This document shows, piece after piece, positions 17,151 through 25,922 of a DNA stretch of 64,000 nt. The first letter of the stretch is position 1. Every line of letters starts with the position of its first letter. Source of the DNA: Halorientalis regularis (lineage in GTDB: Archaea; Halobacteriota; Halobacteria; Halobacteriales; Haloarculaceae); NCBI RefSeq assembly GCF_023698535.1, contig NZ_JALJCL010000016.1, positions 38,917-102,916 of the forward strand, read 5' to 3'. Made by a program: the position numbers and the translations under genes. A model generated the notes under the pieces. The model was not told the origin of the DNA and did not search any database. It saw only the letters and a program-made list of their open reading frames with translations.

Positions 17151-17732
17151 TCACTCGGGCAGGATGTCCCCGAGGGATGCCCCGACGGCCATCACCGTCG
17201 CGGTGAACGTGACCTGCCCGAGCGCGACCGCAGGGGTCGCCCAGTCGGCGCGTCCCCAGATGGTCATCAGGACCAGTGCCGAGGTCACGGCGATGACCAG
17301 AAGTCCCGGCAACCGCAACGGGAGGACCCCGAACAGGAGGTCCGCTTCGACCGCTTCTGCACCCGCGGCGTGGAGCAGGCCGACGACCAGTCCCACGCCC
17401 AGCAGGACCGTCAGCCCGAAAAAGAGCGGTCGGGTAGCGATGTAGGCACCCACGTCCAGAGCCCCATCCTCGACGATCATCGGGATGCCAAAGAGGAAGC
17501 TCCCGACGAACGCTTCCCCCGCATCGCGTGACCCGAACTCGTCCCGGATCGACAGCAGGAGATTGTCCCGGCGGACCCGGCGGACGGTCCGCATCGTCTC
17601 GCGGACCCGCTCGCGCTCGTCGGGCGAATCGACCAGCGCTTCGAGTTCCTCCAGATCGTCGAGTACGTCGTCGATACCCGGTTCCTCCGACGGCCCATCG
17701 CCCTCCGTCTCGGCGCCCGTTCTCCGGCCCAT
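17151..17732 (-). CDS. DUF2391-like integral membrane protein
   Basis: From MGRRTGAETEG this is a 193-residue protein. An acidic helical N-terminus (about 60 residues, with DDLEELEALVDSPDERERVRETM) precedes four or so membrane helices, among them GAYIATRPLFFGLTVLLGVGLVVGLL and LLVIAVTSALVLMTIWG. This layout fits the DUF2391/TIGR02587 membrane family, whose function is unknown. It is convergent with the preceding membrane redox gene, 1 bp after its stop, and divergent from the dioxygenase gene. Confidence 0.55.
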   Translation of the reverse strand: MGRRTGAETEGDGPSEEPGIDDVLDDLEELEALVDSPDERERVRETMRTVRRVRRDNLLLSIRDEFGSRDAGEAFVGSFLFGIPMIVEDGALDVGAYIATRPLFFGLTVLLGVGLVVGLLHAAGAEAVEADLLFGVLPLRLPGLLVIAVTSALVLMTIWGRADWATPAVALGQVTFTATVMAVGASLGDILPE

Positions 17733-17877
17733 ACCCGCGGTCGCACACTCGTGGCACAAAGGCCCATCGCCACGCGCCACCGTGAACGAAGCGAGTCGTC
17801 CGGTAACACCGGCGTCACCTGATAACACCCCGGCCAGAGAGGGACTATACGTGTCGGCCACCTATATAGGAGTACCC

Positions 17878-18828
17878 ATGAGTATTCGGACACCCGGCAT
17901 CCACCACGTGACGGCCATCGCGAGCGATCCACAGGAAAACGTCGACTTCTACACCGACGTACTGGGCCTGCGACTCGTGAAGCGCACCGTCAATTTCGAC
18001 GATACGCACACCTACCACCTCTACTACGGCGACGAGGTCGGCACGCCCGGGACGATCCTCACGTTCTTCCCGTTCGAGGGCGGTCAGCCCGGTTCCGTCG
18101 GCCGCGGCCAGACCAGCGCGACCGCGTTCGTGATCCCCGAGGCGTCGGTCGATTTCTGGGTCGACCGCCTGGAATCGGAAGGGCTGGCGGTCGAGGAACC
18201 GACCGAGCGATTCGCCCAAACCGTCGTCGCCTTCGAGGATCGGGACGGCCAGCAGCTGGAACTGGTCACCGGCGAGAGCGATATCGAACCGTGGGCCGAC
18301 GGGCCGGTCCCCGCCGAACACGCCATCCGCGGGTTCCACGGCGTGACGCTCGATTCGCTCGACCCCGAGGCCACGGGCAGCCTCCTCGAAGCGATGGGGT
18401 ACGAGCGCGTCGCCGAGGCTGGCGAGCGAACGCGCTTCGAGGCCGACGGCGACCGCGCGACCGCGGTCGACGTGCTCGACCGACCCGAAGGCGAGCGCGG
18501 CCGGCAGGGGACTGGAACTGTCCACCACGTCGCCTTCCGCGTCCCGGACGACGAGACCCAGCTGGACTGGCGCGAGGAACTGATCGAGGGGGGCCAGCGC
18601 GTCACCGAGCAGAAGGACCGCCAGTACTTCCAGTCGATCTACGTCCGGGAGGCCGGCGGCGTCCTCTTCGAGATCGCGACGGACCCGCCGGGCTTCACCC
18701 GCGACGAGTCGGTAGCCGACCTCGGGAGCGATCTGAAGCTCCCGCCGTGGCTCGAAGGGGATCGGGAGACCATCGAATCCCAGCTCGCGGAGATCGACAC
18801 GACAGGTCCCGCGGAGGTCGAACGATGA
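17878..18828 (+). CDS. Ring-cleaving (VOC) dioxygenase, MhqO-like
   Basis: A 316-residue protein of two vicinal-oxygen-chelate modules. Metal ligands can be read in GIHHVTAIA near the N-terminus, in the second-module start GFHGVTL and HHVAFRV, and in the glutamate of GGVLFEIATD near the C-terminus. It matches MhqO/MhqA-type glyoxalase-family dioxygenases that act on hydroquinones or catechols. The ATG follows CTATATAGGAG, giving both a TATA-like and a Shine-Dalgarno-like element. Its stop overlaps the hydrolase start, so the two are one operon. Confidence 0.85.
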   Translation: MSIRTPGIHHVTAIASDPQENVDFYTDVLGLRLVKRTVNFDDTHTYHLYYGDEVGTPGTILTFFPFEGGQPGSVGRGQTSATAFVIPEASVDFWVDRLESEGLAVEEPTERFAQTVVAFEDRDGQQLELVTGESDIEPWADGPVPAEHAIRGFHGVTLDSLDPEATGSLLEAMGYERVAEAGERTRFEADGDRATAVDVLDRPEGERGRQGTGTVHHVAFRVPDDETQLDWREELIEGGQRVTEQKDRQYFQSIYVREAGGVLFEIATDPPGFTRDESVADLGSDLKLPPWLEGDRETIESQLAEIDTTGPAEVER

Positions 18829-19487
18829 CCGGCCCACATCAGGATCAGCCGCTGGTCACCGCCGGGACGGACCTCGACGACGCCGAGGTCGCCGTCGCGC
18901 TGACCCACGGCCGCGGCGCGAGCGCCGAGAGCATCGTCCAGCAACTCGGGCGGGAGATCGACCGCGACGGCGTCGCCCTGCTGGCCCCCCAGGCCGCCCG
19001 GAGTACCTGGTACCCCAACTCCTTCCTCGCACCCGTCGAGCGCAACGAGCCCGGCCGGTCCTCCGGCCTGCAGGCCGTCGAGAACGCCGTCGAGACGGCC
19101 ATCGACGCCGGCGTCCCCCACGAGCGCGTCCTGCTCGTCGGGTTCTCGCAGGGTGGCTGTCTCTCCAGCGAGTTCGTCGCGCGCACGCCCCGCCGCTACG
19201 GCGGGCTGGCGGTCCTCTCGGGCGGTCTGATCGGCGAGACGGTCGATCCCGACGACTACCTCGCGGTCGAGGGCGACCTCGACGGGACCCCGGTCTTCCT
19301 GGGCTGTAGCGACGCAGACCCGCACATCCCGGAGGAGCGCGTCCACGCGACGGCCGAGGTTCTGGACGACCTCGGCGGCGACGTGACGACCCGCATCTAC
19401 GAGGGGATGGGTCACGGCGTCAACGCCGACGAACTCGACCACCTGGACGAGATGGTCGCCGACCTCCTGGACGGGGACCACACCTAA
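18825..19487 (+). CDS. Alpha/beta hydrolase, MhqD-like carboxylesterase
   Basis: A 220-residue serine hydrolase. The nucleophile elbow is GFSQGGCLS near residue 108, a catalytic aspartate is likely in GCSDADPHIP, and the histidine in YEGMGHGVN. The small size without a lid fits the phospholipase/carboxylesterase family to which MhqD belongs. The dioxygenase-hydrolase pairing repeats the bacterial mhqO-mhqD arrangement used for quinone detoxification. It starts inside the stop codon of the dioxygenase gene. Confidence 0.83.
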   Translation: MTGPHQDQPLVTAGTDLDDAEVAVALTHGRGASAESIVQQLGREIDRDGVALLAPQAARSTWYPNSFLAPVERNEPGRSSGLQAVENAVETAIDAGVPHERVLLVGFSQGGCLSSEFVARTPRRYGGLAVLSGGLIGETVDPDDYLAVEGDLDGTPVFLGCSDADPHIPEERVHATAEVLDDLGGDVTTRIYEGMGHGVNADELDHLDEMVADLLDGDHT

Positions 19488-19511
19488 TTGTCGGGCACTG
19501 CAACGGGGGGT

Positions 19512-20717
19512 ATGGACACCGTACAGGAGTTCCGGTTCGCCTACGACCACGGTCCGATCCGGTACGGCCGCGGGTGTGTCGACGCGCTGGCCGACGAACT
19601 CGCCGGGACCGGGGCCGATCGGGCGCTGGTGGTCTCTGGCAAAACCGTCGGGTCGACCGCCGACGTGATCGACCCCGTCGAGGACGGCCTCGGCGAGTAC
19701 CACGCCGGCACCTTCGCCGGGACGACCCCGGACAAGCGCCTCGGGTCGGCCGTTGCCGGCCTGGAGGCCATGGAAGACCTGGACGCCGACGCGCTGGTGA
19801 GTCTCGGCGGCGGGAGCAGTCTCGACGTGGCCAAGGCCATCGCGGTGCTTTCCGGTCGGGCGGAGTCACCCGCGGAGCTCGCGGCGGAACTCGAATCGAC
19901 GGGTACCATCGCGACGCCCGACGACGTACCGCCCATCGTCACGGTCCCGACGACGCTGGCCGGAGCCGACCTCTCGATAGCCGCGGGGATCACCGCTACG
20001 CCGGCCTCCGGGCTGGTCGAGGAACCCGTCGGCGGCGGGCTGTTCGGACACCAGCTGATGCCCGCCGCCCTGCTGTACGATCCTGCCCTGTTCGCGACGA
20101 CGCCGACAGGGATCCTCGCGGGCTCGGCGATGAACGGCTTCGACAAGGCCATCGAGGCTCTCTACGCCAGCACGCGGACCGCCGTGACGGACGCGACGGC
20201 CAAGCGGGCGCTGGAACTGCTCTCGGCGGGCCTCCCCGACCTGCGCGAGGACACGGACGAGGCCCTGGAGCAGGTGGTTCCCGGGATCGTCCTCGCACAG
20301 TACGGGGCCTCCCGCCCCGACGGGATGACACTCTCGCTGTTGCACGCGTTCGGCCACGGGCTGACCGCCGGCTACCCGGTCCAGCAGGGGGTCGCCCACG
20401 CCGTGATCGCACCCCACGCGCTCGACTACCTCTTCGAGCAGGTCGACGGTCGCCGTCGCCTGCTGGCCGACGGCCTGGGTGTCGAGACCGAGGGCGCGAG
20501 CGACGACGAACTGGCCGACGACGTGGTCTCGCGGGTCACCGAGATTCGCGACGCACTGGAACTACCGTCGAGCCTCCGCGAGGTCGACGGGATCGAGCAG
20601 TCGGACCTCCACGACATCGCGGCGTACACCCTGGACGACAGCCTGATTGGCTACGCGCCGGCAGAGCTCGACCCCACCGTCGAGGAGCTGGAAGGCGTCC
20701 TCCGCGAGGCCTGGTGA
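19512..20717 (+). CDS. Iron-containing alcohol dehydrogenase family protein
   Basis: From MDTVQEFRF this is a 401-residue group III dehydrogenase. The NAD-binding loop GGGSSLDVAKAIA is near residue 100, and metal-binding histidines appear in HAFGHGLTAGYPVQQGVAHA. Family members include maleylacetate reductases and glycerol dehydrogenases. Following MhqO/MhqD-like genes by 24 bp, it could reduce an aromatic ring-cleavage product such as maleylacetate, which is inference. The motif PTTLAGADLS replaces the common PTTAGTGSE, which may affect substrate choice. Confidence 0.82.
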   Translation: MDTVQEFRFAYDHGPIRYGRGCVDALADELAGTGADRALVVSGKTVGSTADVIDPVEDGLGEYHAGTFAGTTPDKRLGSAVAGLEAMEDLDADALVSLGGGSSLDVAKAIAVLSGRAESPAELAAELESTGTIATPDDVPPIVTVPTTLAGADLSIAAGITATPASGLVEEPVGGGLFGHQLMPAALLYDPALFATTPTGILAGSAMNGFDKAIEALYASTRTAVTDATAKRALELLSAGLPDLREDTDEALEQVVPGIVLAQYGASRPDGMTLSLLHAFGHGLTAGYPVQQGVAHAVIAPHALDYLFEQVDGRRRLLADGLGVETEGASDDELADDVVSRVTEIRDALELPSSLREVDGIEQSDLHDIAAYTLDDSLIGYAPAELDPTVEELEGVLREAW

Positions 20718-20720
20718 ACG

Positions 20721-20879
20721 ATGGGCGAGACACCACGCTGTCGGCTCTGCGGGTCGGACCTGACGACCGGGCTCGTCGCCACCGGCCGCCGGGTCGGCTG
20801 TTGCAACGCCACACCCATCGTCGGGACCTGCCCGGAACACGGGCCGCTCGGCCCGCATCACGTCGTCGAGAGCGAGTGA
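20721..20879 (+). CDS. 52-residue cysteine-rich zinc-finger protein
   Basis: A short frame beginning 3 bp after the dehydrogenase stop codon (ATG at 20721) and ending at 20879. It contains CRLCG, a central GCCN and CPEHG, with further histidines near the end (GPHHVV), enough to bind one or two zinc ions. Haloarchaea encode many such micro-proteins, often as regulators or protein-interaction modules. Close spacing places it in the Mhq-like operon. There is no homologue I can name. Confidence 0.6.
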   Translation: MGETPRCRLCGSDLTTGLVATGRRVGCCNATPIVGTCPEHGPLGPHHVVESE

Positions 20880-21150
20880 GGGCGATCAGTCGCCCGGCGA
20901 CCCGTCCGGTCGCGTCGCTCCGGAGGCCCCGACGCCGAGCGCGACACCGCCGGTGACGAAGCCGGGGACACCGAAGCGAAGATTCCCGAGGACGACACCG
21001 ACGAGAAGGACGCAGAGAACGAAACCGAAGACGAACCGATCGACAGCAACGAAACCGACCTGACTGTCCCGTCACCCGCACCGACGCGGGTGCTGCCCTC
21101 CCCGTCGACAGGACGGCACCAATTTTTCCGTCGCTCCCGAACAGCGGTGG
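20880..21150. other. Intergenic stretch with a start-less hydrophobic frame
   Basis: About 270 bp between a zinc-finger gene and the DtxR-like gene. On the minus strand an open frame ending near 20886 would encode a hydrophobic peptide (VFGFVLCVLLVGVVLG then GFVTGGVALGVG), but I find no start codon after the preceding in-frame stop. It may be a decayed small membrane protein. No RNA gene or repeat is visible. Confidence 0.35.
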
Positions 21151-21549
21151 CTACGGAGACGATTCCGAGGCTGTCGGTGCGTCGTCGGCCAGCAGCAGGA
21201 AGGCGAGGCGGGCCGCAGTGTCGGGACTGACCGAGCCGGCCAACCGCATCGCCCCCGTCTCGTGGTCGTCGAGGTCGAGTACGTCCCGGAAGAACCACGA
21301 GAGCGTGACGTACCGCTCGTGCAGGTCGGCGGCCCGCGACCGGCCCTCGGCCGTGAGCGTCGCCCCCTCGTACGGTTCGTAGGTGATCAGCCCCTTCGAG
21401 TCGAGCCGCTGGCACATCTCGGTCGTCGCCGCCGGCGACTTGTCGAGGCGGTCCGCGAGCCGGCCCGACGGAATCGGCGGCGAGCGGCGCTGTTGCTCGA
21501 CGTACAGGGCGAGCAGGTACTGGTCGATCCTGGTCGCGGTGTCGGTCAC
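21151..21549 (-). CDS. DtxR/SirR-family metal-dependent regulator
   Basis: From a GTG at 21549 this gives 132 residues. A winged helix (PSGRLADRLDKSPAATTEMCQRLDSKGLITYEPYEGATLT) is followed by the dimerisation region with DLHERYVTLSWFF and DDHETGAMRL, as in DtxR, IdeR or SirR. The C-terminal FeoA-like domain is absent, as in many haloarchaeal members. As the last gene behind the iron-uptake operon it could bind the paired TTTAGG-N4-CCTAAA operators at 25.4 kb; that link is inference. The GTG start was chosen because the longer frame upstream is low-quality sequence. Confidence 0.8.
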   Translation of the reverse strand: MTDTATRIDQYLLALYVEQQRRSPPIPSGRLADRLDKSPAATTEMCQRLDSKGLITYEPYEGATLTAEGRSRAADLHERYVTLSWFFRDVLDLDDHETGAMRLAGSVSPDTAARLAFLLLADDAPTASESSP

Positions 21550-21631
21550 GGGTTCACCCCTCGTCGGCGATGCTGCCTGCCAATCGCTCGCGGTGGGCAG
21601 CGAGTGACCGACTCGTCGTCCCCGGCCCCGC

Positions 21632-22570
21632 TCATGATTCGTCGAGGTACGAACGGATCGTATCGTCGTCGAGCGAGTCGAGGACGACCATCGGATCGTC
21701 GAGTCCGTCGACGAGCGCGGCATCGTCGAGGGTGCCAGCCAGTCGGCGGTGGCCGCGCTCTGCACGGCGATTCCGCTCGGTCTCGGAGACGTACGCCGCC
21801 AGTTTCTCGTCGATGACTGTTTCCCGAATTCGCTCGACCGTCTCGGCGTCGCGGTCGAGATCGTCGGGCACCAGACTGTCGAACCACTCGCGCCAGCGCT
21901 CGCGGTCGGTCCACTCGTCGTCGAGTTCGGCTTCCCGGCGCACCCAGTCGATGCGGTCGGCGACCGCGTCCCAGTAGCCGTCCTCGCGGCGCGCGTCAGC
22001 GATCAGGGTGCGCGCGACCGTCGCGCCGTGCCCGGCGGCGACGATGGCCTGGTCGGTCACGCCGGCGAGCGGGCCAGCGACGTACAGCCCCTCGATGGGT
22101 GTCCGGCCGTCGTCGTCGGGATACTCGCGGTCGAAGTACGCCTCGCTCTCGCCGTCGTGCTCGTGCGTCGTGAACATCGCGTCCTGGGTCCCGAGCGGTC
22201 GGAGGTAGTCGGCGTCGTACTTCGCCGCCGCGACGACCCGGTCGGTCTCGACGACGCGACCCTGCTGTGTTTCGACGCGGAATCCGGTGTCGGTGCGGGT
22301 GACCGATTCGACGAGATCCGAAACCAGCTCGGCACCGGCCTCGCGCAGCTGGACCCGCGCCAGTTCGTAGAACGTCTCCACGTCGATCCCGCCCGGGAAC
22401 CCCAGGTAGTTCTCCAGATGGGCACAGCGCTTGAGCGAGGAGCGACCGCGGTCGAACACAAGCGTCTCGATGCCGGCCCGGGCACAGAACACGGCCGCCG
22501 ACGCGCCCGCGGGTCCACCGCCGACGATCACGGTTTCCGTAGTCCGCCGGTCGGCGTCGTCCCCGGTCAC
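21632..22570 (-). CDS. NAD(P)/FAD-dependent oxidoreductase, thioredoxin-reductase-like
   Basis: A 312-residue flavoprotein. The FAD-binding motif VIVGGGPAGASAAVFCARAG opens the protein, and a second FAD motif, GLYVAGPLAG, lies near residue 195. The redox-active CxxC of thioredoxin reductase is absent, and a C-terminal helical extension of about 100 residues is charged. Similar proteins accompany siderophore-type transport genes, so it may reduce a ferric siderophore or related ligand after uptake. It overlaps the upstream gene by 4 bp and belongs to the operon starting at 25414. Confidence 0.75.
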   Translation of the reverse strand: MTGDDADRRTTETVIVGGGPAGASAAVFCARAGIETLVFDRGRSSLKRCAHLENYLGFPGGIDVETFYELARVQLREAGAELVSDLVESVTRTDTGFRVETQQGRVVETDRVVAAAKYDADYLRPLGTQDAMFTTHEHDGESEAYFDREYPDDDGRTPIEGLYVAGPLAGVTDQAIVAAGHGATVARTLIADARREDGYWDAVADRIDWVRREAELDDEWTDRERWREWFDSLVPDDLDRDAETVERIRETVIDEKLAAYVSETERNRRAERGHRRLAGTLDDAALVDGLDDPMVVLDSLDDDTIRSYLDES

Positions 22571-23067
22571 GCGTCCTCACCCAGTTTGGAGTCGAGTTGC
22601 CGCGTGACGAACTCGTCGTCGAGCAGGGAATCCGGGCCGGTAAAGTGGACGACCGGCCCGTTCTCGACGCGCAGCCACTCGTCGTTGCCGCTGCCGGCCA
22701 GCGTCACGGTCTGTCGGGAGTGGGGCAGGCCGTTCGCCCGTCGGCTGTCGGTCGCCTCCCGGACCGCGGCGAGTTCGACCGCACCGTCATCGACCGTCGA
22801 GACCACGAAGTCGTGCTGGGTCAACTCGGGGTCCAGTTCCCGCATCGCGGCACGGTACTGGCGGGCCGCCGAACACGCTCGCTCCGCGTCGGCGTACGAC
22901 GCGAACCGCGCGTCGGTCACCGGTTCGGGGCGGACACCCGTGTCGCGGCAGGCGACGACGAACTCGCCGTCGTCCGTTCGGTGGTCCTCGATCCGCTCAC
23001 GGGCCCACCTGATGGTCTCGGCACGGGTGGTCGCATTCCCGTCACTCGCAGTGTGGGTGTTCGACAC
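22567..23067 (-). CDS. Conserved haloarchaeal protein of the iron-uptake operon
   Basis: A 166-residue acidic soluble protein with no signal peptide or membrane helix. Its N-terminal half is helical (RAETIRWARERIEDH, SYADAERACSAARQYRAAM) and its C-terminal half is rich in strands and ends DEFVTRQLDSKLGEDA. I do not recognise a defined family, though similar proteins seem to travel with haloarchaeal iron-type binding proteins. It overlaps the flavoprotein gene by 4 bp and starts 2 bp after the binding-protein gene, so it is cotranscribed and perhaps translationally coupled. Confidence 0.55.
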   Translation of the reverse strand: MSNTHTASDGNATTRAETIRWARERIEDHRTDDGEFVVACRDTGVRPEPVTDARFASYADAERACSAARQYRAAMRELDPELTQHDFVVSTVDDGAVELAAVREATDSRRANGLPHSRQTVTLAGSGNDEWLRVENGPVVHFTGPDSLLDDEFVTRQLDSKLGEDA

Positions 23068-23069
23068 GG

Positions 23070-24248
23070 CTACACCTCGCCGCGGATCGCGGCCGCGACC
23101 TGCTTACGGTCGAACAACCGTTCCGCCGCTGGAATCTCCGGATACGGCCCCTCCTCGTAGGGTGGCCACTCGCCGAAGGCGTCCGGATAGAGTTGCTTGG
23201 CAGTCATCTCTAGCTGGAAGAGGTGCAGGATCGGGCCCTGGTAGCGGGCGCCCTGGGGATACATCCGCCCGCTCTGGACCGCGGTGATTTCCGAGGCGAC
23301 GGGGTCCGACCGGAGCGCCTCCTTCCGTTTGGGCAGACTCGTTCCCGGTTCGAAGCCGCCGAGGAAGAAAATCACGTCGGGGTCGGCCGAAAGCAGCGTC
23401 TCGAAGTCGACGACCGTGTTCGTCTCGATCTCGCCGTCGAAGGCGTCCGAGACCCCGAACGGCCGCAGGTGGGCAGTCAGGAATCCAGGGTTTCTCACCG
23501 TGTACGCGTAAATTTCGTCCAGATCGGCCGAGGCGAGCATCACTGCCGACGGTCGCTCGGATTCGGGCGGGAGGCCCGACTCGATGGTCGACGTGAGGTC
23601 GTCGTGGACCGCGGCCAGTTTCTCGTACCGTTTCCGCTCTTTGAACATGTCGGCGACGATCTCGAACTGCTCCCAGAGGGTGTAGTACTCGTACCCCTCC
23701 TGCCAGCCCGGGGCCGGTTCGGCGTGGCGGTCGCTCAGCGAGTTGCCGACCCACGGCGAGATGTTGTTCGTGACCTCCTCGAAGTCCTCGCGGCTCCAGG
23801 CGTCCTGTATGGCGATCCAGGCCGGGTCCGCGAGGTGGACGTCGCTGTTCAGTTCGTAGAGTTTCTCCTTGCTCGGCTTCCACGAGGAGTATAATCCTTT
23901 CCAGTCCAGCGTGACACCGGGCAACCGCGCGACGAACTGGTTCCAGAGGCCGTCGTAGTAGTCCGGCGCGTGCATCGCAGTGATGGAGTCACCGCGACCG
24001 AGGGCGAACGCCATGTCGGCGTGATGGGTCAGGCGCGTGAAGACCGTCTCCGGCGGGTCCTCGAACGTGACCTCGCCCATCGGCGACATCGACACCGTGT
24101 ACGCGCCCGACCCGGAGTCGGTGTCGTCGGTCTCCCCACCGAGGATACTCGAACAGCCCGCGAGCCCACCGCTGGCGGCGAGTGCAGTGCCGCATTTCAG
24201 TGCGTCCCTGCGCGTCGGCGTCGTCCATCGAGTCGTGTCGTCGGTCAT
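23070..24248 (-). CDS. ABC-type substrate-binding lipoprotein (iron/siderophore class)
   Basis: A 392-residue protein starting at MTDDTTRWTT. A signal with RRDALKCGTALAASGG and lipobox LAGC shows Tat export and lipid anchoring. The rest fits the FepB/BtuF class III binding fold: two alpha/beta lobes joined by a long helix, with DFETLLSADPDVIFFLGG as the typical second-lobe entry. It is paralogous to the adjacent 24251-25414 gene (both share MAPMG or MSPMG, YPDAFGEW or YPDEFGEW and a closing DRKQ or DHQQ segment). No permease or ATPase gene is in the window. Confidence 0.82.
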   Translation of the reverse strand: MTDDTTRWTTPTRRDALKCGTALAASGGLAGCSSILGGETDDTDSGSGAYTVSMSPMGEVTFEDPPETVFTRLTHHADMAFALGRGDSITAMHAPDYYDGLWNQFVARLPGVTLDWKGLYSSWKPSKEKLYELNSDVHLADPAWIAIQDAWSREDFEEVTNNISPWVGNSLSDRHAEPAPGWQEGYEYYTLWEQFEIVADMFKERKRYEKLAAVHDDLTSTIESGLPPESERPSAVMLASADLDEIYAYTVRNPGFLTAHLRPFGVSDAFDGEIETNTVVDFETLLSADPDVIFFLGGFEPGTSLPKRKEALRSDPVASEITAVQSGRMYPQGARYQGPILHLFQLEMTAKQLYPDAFGEWPPYEEGPYPEIPAAERLFDRKQVAAAIRGEV

Positions 24249-24250
24249 CG

Positions 24251-25414
24251 TTAGCGATCCCCCGTAATTGCGTCCGCAATCTGCTGATGGTCGAACAGCT
24301 GTGCGTCCTCGTTCGAGAGCGCCTCGACCCCGCGCCACTCCCCGAACTCGTCGGGATAGAACTGCTTGGCCGCGATCTCGGTCTGGAGCAGGTTGATGAT
24401 CGGGCCCTGATAGGCCGTGCCACCGCGGTAGAGCCGGCCGTCCTCGACCGCCGAGAGTTGCTGGCCCACTGGGTCCGCTCGCATCTTCGCAATCCGGTCC
24501 TCGAACTCGGCCTTCGACGCGTGAGAGAGCCCGTACGAGAACACCAGCACGTCAGGGTCGATTTCGAGGATCTGCTCGTAATCCCACTGCGCGTAGCCCC
24601 CCTCGATGTGGGGGCCGAAGGCGTCCCGAATCCCGAGGTCCTGATACGGTTTTTTCCCGTTGCCCTCGCCGATGGGATAGGCGTAGAACGAACCGTTCTC
24701 GAAATCGGAGTTGATCGACAGGAGTCCGATCTCCGGCCGGTCTCCGTCCCGTGGCAGGCGCGATTGCACGTCCTCGATGAACGAGTCGTGGACCGACTCG
24801 ATCGCCTCGTACCGCTCGCGTTCCTGAAACACGTCGGCGATCTTCTCGAAGGCCTCGTACAGCGAATAGTAGCGGTAGTCGTGCCAGTCCTGCCCGCGAC
24901 GGCGGATCGAGTTGCCAACGATGGGTCCCACCTGCTGGTCGATGTCGTCGAAGTCCGACGGCGAGAGCCCGTCCGCCAGCCGCTGGAGGTGGTTGGGATC
25001 GAACAGGTGCACATCACACCCCAGCTCGTAGAACACCTCTTTGTCGATACCGTTCTCACCCATCAGCTGCTGGATCCCGTCGAAGGATACGTCGACTCCC
25101 GGGAGCGCGTCGTAAAGCTGGATCGGCCAGTTCTCCGTGAAGACGAGGCCGGAGAGTCCGTCGAGTTGGCCGAGCGCGATCCCCATATCCCCGTACGTGC
25201 TGAAGTAGGCCATCCACGTCTCCGGGACCGCCTCGAACTCGACGGCCCCCATCGGTGCCATCGCTACTGTGTACGGGTCCGCGGAACCCTCGGGTGTCGT
25301 CCCGCTGTCCCCGCCAACCGGACTACTACAACCGGCCAGCGCCCCACCACCGATGGCAGCAGCGCCCGTCCTCACGCACGTCCTGCGCGTCACGTCACGT
25401 CGTGATCGATCCAT
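24251..25414 (-). CDS. ABC-type substrate-binding lipoprotein, first gene of iron operon
   Basis: A 387-residue protein beginning MDRSRRDVTRR. Its signal TCVRTGAAAIGGGALAGC has a lipobox and an arginine-rich Tat-like start. The mature part is the same two-lobed binding fold as its downstream paralogue, ending EDAQLFDHQQIADAI. It is the promoter-proximal gene. Two TTTAGG-N4-CCTAAA palindromes lie 5 and 41 bp upstream, so it should be repressed by iron or another divalent metal. Substrate is likely a ferric siderophore or heme-like ligand; cobamide is an alternative. Confidence 0.82.
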   Translation of the reverse strand: MDRSRRDVTRRTCVRTGAAAIGGGALAGCSSPVGGDSGTTPEGSADPYTVAMAPMGAVEFEAVPETWMAYFSTYGDMGIALGQLDGLSGLVFTENWPIQLYDALPGVDVSFDGIQQLMGENGIDKEVFYELGCDVHLFDPNHLQRLADGLSPSDFDDIDQQVGPIVGNSIRRRGQDWHDYRYYSLYEAFEKIADVFQERERYEAIESVHDSFIEDVQSRLPRDGDRPEIGLLSINSDFENGSFYAYPIGEGNGKKPYQDLGIRDAFGPHIEGGYAQWDYEQILEIDPDVLVFSYGLSHASKAEFEDRIAKMRADPVGQQLSAVEDGRLYRGGTAYQGPIINLLQTEIAAKQFYPDEFGEWRGVEALSNEDAQLFDHQQIADAITGDR

Positions 25415-25418
25415 ACGG

Positions 25419-25434
25419 TTTAGGCTCGCCTAAA
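25419..25434. promoter_or_regulatory. Iron-type operator 1, TTTAGG-N4-CCTAAA
   Basis: TTTAGGCTCGCCTAAA is a perfect palindrome ending 5 bp before the start of the first binding-protein gene. The form resembles haloarchaeal DtxR/SirR/Idr operators. Bound protein here would cover the transcription start. Confidence 0.7.
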
Positions 25435-25454
25435 TACGTAAACCGCTTTCGAAG

Positions 25455-25470
25455 TTTAGGGAGACCTAAA
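25455..25470. promoter_or_regulatory. Iron-type operator 2, TTTAGG-N4-CCTAAA
   Basis: TTTAGGGAGACCTAAA repeats operator 1 exactly in both arms, 36 bp further upstream. Two sites flanking an AT-rich TACGTATTTA promoter core suggest cooperative binding. Confidence 0.7.
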
Positions 25471-25922
25471 TCGAGAGCCTGTAGGTGTCTGGCTCGATTC
25501 CGGTGCACTCGAACGGCTCACCGGTCACGAGAGTCATCGCTATCATTGCGCCGTCGACATCGGTATCGAGGGCGAGGAGGCGACAGAAGACGAGGGTGGC
25601 ATCCTCGGCCTCATCGCCGGTGTACTTTGCGGCGAAGGAAAGGCGGGGAATTTGAGGGAGACGGACGCGAAGTTCGAAGCAGAGGAAAACGTCTGAGCGG
25701 GATTCCCTCGAGGATACGGCCGGGCACTCTACGGCATCCGAGCGGGCCGGGACGACACGACGACTCACAGTCCTGTGCCGTCGCTGGAATCAGTCCGACG
25801 CGGCGTCGCTCCCAGTGACAGCTACACGCCCGTTCGACGGGATTCCTCGATGCGCAGCTGCCCGGCATCCCCGACAGATCGGAAGTTAACATATATTCCG
25901 ACAGCCGTGTACTCCCAGTTAT
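25471..25922. other. 452-bp region without a supported gene; promoter of TFS paralogue
   Basis: Several overlapping frames are open here on both strands but none has a convincing start plus domain. The plus-strand frame ending about 25696 (DIGIEGEEATEDEGG and GILGLIAGVLCG) and the minus-strand frame ending at 25466 are both possible remnants. A TATA-like ACATATATT (about 25889-25897) lies 26-34 bp before the ATG of the next gene, fitting leaderless transcription. Confidence 0.4.

Noticed and set aside
25466..25768. 100-residue minus-strand frame upstream of the iron operon
   Set aside because: It ends inside operator 2 and lacks any recognisable domain; probably not coding.
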